Program-made: the position numbers and the translations under genes
NCBI GenBank assembly: GCA_001414485.1
Contig: LLEY01000346.1
Location: 1-19,026, forward strand
Direction of reading: 5' to 3'
DNA length: 19,026 nt
From: Calycina herbarum
Lineage: Eukaryota; Ascomycota; Leotiomycetes; Helotiales; Pezizellaceae
Shown: piece after piece, positions 16,409 through 19,026 of the stretch
Numbering within the stretch: the stretch's first letter is position 1
Layout of the letters: each line of letters begins with the position of its first letter
The notes under the pieces: generated by a model
The model's input: only the letters and a program-made list of their open reading frames with translations
Told to the model about the DNA's origin: nothing
The model's database searches: none

Positions 16409-18249
16409 CTAATACCTGGCACGATTGTTATTAGCCGCCAGTTCGGCGGGAGGTTGATATTGCATTTGTTGAGGTGTTGAATATGGGGAAACTGGACTCT
16501 GAGAGTAGCTAGGGGGTTGTTGGAAAACCGGATATTTGGGCGAGATGTCTTCGTGACGAGGTTTGCGTCGAAGAAAGATGATACCGGATACGAGGGCAAT
16601 CAAGACAACGGTACCAGCAATTGCTATTCCAACAATTGCACCAGTCGAGAGTTTCTTTGCAGTAGATGTAGGCGTAGGTGTTGGAGTTGTTGATGAAGCA
16701 GAAGTTGGACTTGGGATGGATCGTGTTGGTGTTCGTGTTGGAATGTCGGCCTTTCTCGAGAAATAGGTTGCGAGGTCTGTATTGTTGAAACCCCCAGCCG
16801 GAGCCCGAACTGTGGCGCTGCCCTGAGATCTGTGTATTGCTGGTTAGATTTTGTGTTGGAAAAAGGAACGGGATTCTGCTTACGACCCGCCTACTACAGC
16901 TATAATCTCTGATGGCACCACATATGAAGTCAAATTCGCCTTGTATTCCGCCCACATACTCCCACTCTGCTTTCCAAGATCAAGATTGTGAGTTCCCCAA
17001 GTTGCTGGACTGTCACAAAATTGTTCGGGTGGCTTCAATGGAAAGTTTCCTCCAATGATAAGCATTTGCCCTCCTACAACATTGCATGTAAGAGAATGGT
17101 GTGGTTTGGGCTCTGCACTGTCGCCTTGCCACCAACGCATCCATTTGAAAGATGGGAGTGTCAGGATGTAAACGTCGTCAAAGCCGGAAGAATTGGCACC
17201 GAATCCAAGTCCACCATAAAGATATCTATGATCATCAGTAATTTAACTCCCAGAGTCTACGTGACACATACATGTTATAAGAAGATTGGTCTGGTGCCCA
17301 GACACTACCGACACAGAACCTTTTCCTTGCTGCTGGAACATCGCCAGTCGATGTCTGTGTATACCATTTCGTGCTCACGATGTCGTAGATGTATATATTG
17401 CTCATCGGAGAAGGATTTGCGGTGCCATTTTCAAAGACAGAAAATCCCCCAAAATACACCAGAAGTCCACCGTCGCCTGCCGGAATATATGTCATGACTC
17501 CTTCCACCTTTGGGGTAGTGTCTGGTCCTGAGTTGTTGGACCACGTTCGTTGGTCCATATTATATTGAACTAGACCAGCGGTGGCAAAAGGAGGACCGCT
17601 CCATCCTGGGACTGAGCTGTTGCTCAGCCATCCACCAAGTATGTAGGCGAGACCCAGCTCAGGGATTGCAACTGCCCCACCCCAAGAGACGCTTTGAATG
17701 CCGTTGCCAGGAGTTCCGAAGGAATCCCATTGGTTATTTAGGACGTCGTAAGCTAGAAGGTTGGGTGCATTAGGCCTGTCATTTGTGTACTCCCCACCGA
17801 ATAGATAAAATCTCTTGTTGACCGAATCTGCCCACAGTGTGCCACCACTAACATCCGGAATGGACACATTCTTCGAAAGGGTTGCTCTTATTTGTGGAAA
17901 ATCGTTGATGACCGTCACATTATCGAGATCGTTGTAAAGTAGCCATCCATCTGCAAGAAGGGGTCAGTCAATATGGAAAGGACGCATGCTATATAGGAGG
18001 CAACTTGTGGATACCAAAGAAACAGACGTATTCCAGTATCAAGAAATATAAAAACTAACTCGTAACGTTATTGTTGTCACCGCGCCCAGTGTGATAATTG
18101 ACGATGCCTCCATCGAGATACAGCCTTCGATCAATCACACAAGATTGATGTGCGAACCGTCGGCAAAATCCGTCTGTCGATTCTGGACTCGGATCCTGTT
18201 GCAAAGATATCTGTGCGAAGAACAATATGGCGCATAGTAGTTTGGCCAT
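16409..18249 (-). CDS. Membrane-anchored kelch-repeat protein
   Basis: Type I membrane protein with an extracytoplasmic kelch beta-propeller; the substrate or ligand is unknown. Four minus-strand exons (18249-18060, 17950-17272, 17225-16884, 16829-16409) give 543 residues. The signal peptide is MAKLLCAILFFAQISLQ. Kelch blades show the Gly-Gly turns: RRLYLDGGIV, RFYLFGGEY, LAYILGGWL, LLVYFGGFS, YLYGGLGFG and MLIIGGNF. NVT/NSS/NGT sequons suggest N-glycosylation. After about residue 425 a Thr/Ser/Pro stalk (TPTPTPTSTA) leads to one transmembrane helix at about 466-490 (IVGIAIAGTVVLIALVSGII), then the basic stop LRRK and a Pro/Gln/Tyr-rich cytosolic tail. I chose the second ATG (18249) because it begins the signal peptide; an in-frame ATG at 18330 would add 27 residues and bury it. 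Similar one-helix kelch proteins are common in filamentous fungi. Confidence 0.92.
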
Positions 18250-19026
18250 ATAAGTTCCGCGTAGAATCCCAAACCCCCGATATCCAGTATCCACTAGCGA
18301 TCTAGGGATTTGCTGGGTACGTGCAATCATCGGTAGATGAGTTCTTGTCCTAATGATAAAGAAAGAAGAGTTGCAAGACTGAGACAGTGATGGAACAAGC
18401 TGAAAGTCCGCAATACGATATTGAGAAATTAGACATGAGTTATAACCAACAGAAGATCAACAGCTGATAAGGCTGTCAAGCCCAGAAGAGGGGGAGACAG
18501 CTACTAATAGGCCCAGTTCCCGACCCCAATTTGTGTATTTGAAAACAAGGCATCCTACCGGTCAATCTGTTGTGCGAGCCCAGATGTATTAGCAAGACGG
18601 GCGCCTGTGGGCTGATCTCGCTTTCCGAACGAATCTTAGAGTTGCTTTTTTTCAAAGTGTGCAGTGGAAACGAGCAGCAGAGTGTGGAATGAGAATCATG
18701 AGATGAGACATCAACCTCTTGATTGCAAACCGATGTCTCGCGACTCTGATTTCAGCCGCAATATTGGGCCAGAGCAGAAGAGAGGAAGAGAATGGGAATG
18801 TGCTGCCGAGAATGAATTGCATACTCGCGGGAAAGAAGGAAATACACTCGTCAGCCACGGAGAGTCGTGATAGGAGAAAATACGTTGTTGTGGATGTTGT
18901 GTATCAAAATGTGCAACCCGCAGGCGCCGGATACCTAATATGGAAACTCCGCCTAACTGAACAGCCCCTCCTTAAAACGTGACTTTGACTTTGAAAACGT
19001 GACTAGAAGATAGAAAAATATAGCAC
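18250..19026. promoter_or_regulatory. Upstream region of the kelch gene and window edge
   Basis: No gene is supported. Small frames on both strands lack coding pattern. Near the edge the motif AAAACGTGACT occurs twice about 20 bases apart (around 18975 and 18994). A gene to the right, outside the window, could use this as its promoter. Confidence 0.35.

Noticed and set aside
1..19026. A transposon-encoded protein, polyketide/NRPS cluster, viral insert or CRISPR array
   Set aside because: No transposase, reverse transcriptase, synthase, viral or spacer-repeat pattern was seen on either strand; the only mobile-like DNA is the non-coding MITE-like pair.

Overview
The window looks like nuclear DNA of a filamentous ascomycete, most plausibly a Leotiomycete of the Sclerotinia/Botrytis kind (the class is an inference from protein flavour and codon use). 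Genes carry short GT-AG introns of about 45-110 bases with CTNAC/CTGAT-like branch sites, intergenic DNA is AT-rich, and the genes are housekeeping proteins mixed with secreted and pathogen-style accessory proteins. There are no operons, bacterial signals or CRISPR arrays.

Layout. Left block (1-4306, + strand): the CCAAT-binding subunit HapC/NF-YB, then the RNA polymerase I initiation factor RRN3. Middle block (4307-8487): 4.2 kb of gene-poor, AT-rich DNA holding a cluster of an 8-base motif, a tandem pair of MITE-like elements of about 320 bases, one intact-looking small secreted cysteine-containing protein hidden by an intron (minus strand, 6188-6567), and several broken coding relics. Central housekeeping block (8488-12132): OST2/DAD1 of the oligosaccharyltransferase (+), the Golgi GRASP protein (-), and the trimethylguanosine synthase TGS1 (+). 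OST2 and GRASP converge; GRASP and TGS1 diverge from a shared 659-base promoter region. Right block (12928-18249, all minus strand): a secreted protein of about 200 residues with a one-base frame break in a C run, an unassigned open region, an alpha-type (MHCK/EF2K-like) protein kinase, and a membrane-anchored kelch-repeat protein with signal peptide and C-terminal transmembrane helix.

Two genes (TGS1 at its C-terminus and the secreted protein at 12928-13585) become longer and more sensible if a single C is added to or removed from a C run. This points either to homopolymer sequencing/assembly errors or to real recent lesions. The candidates for something undescribed are the 105-residue secreted protein at 6188-6567 and the roughly 200-residue secreted protein at 12928-13585, both unrecognised by me and both missed by simple ORF calling.
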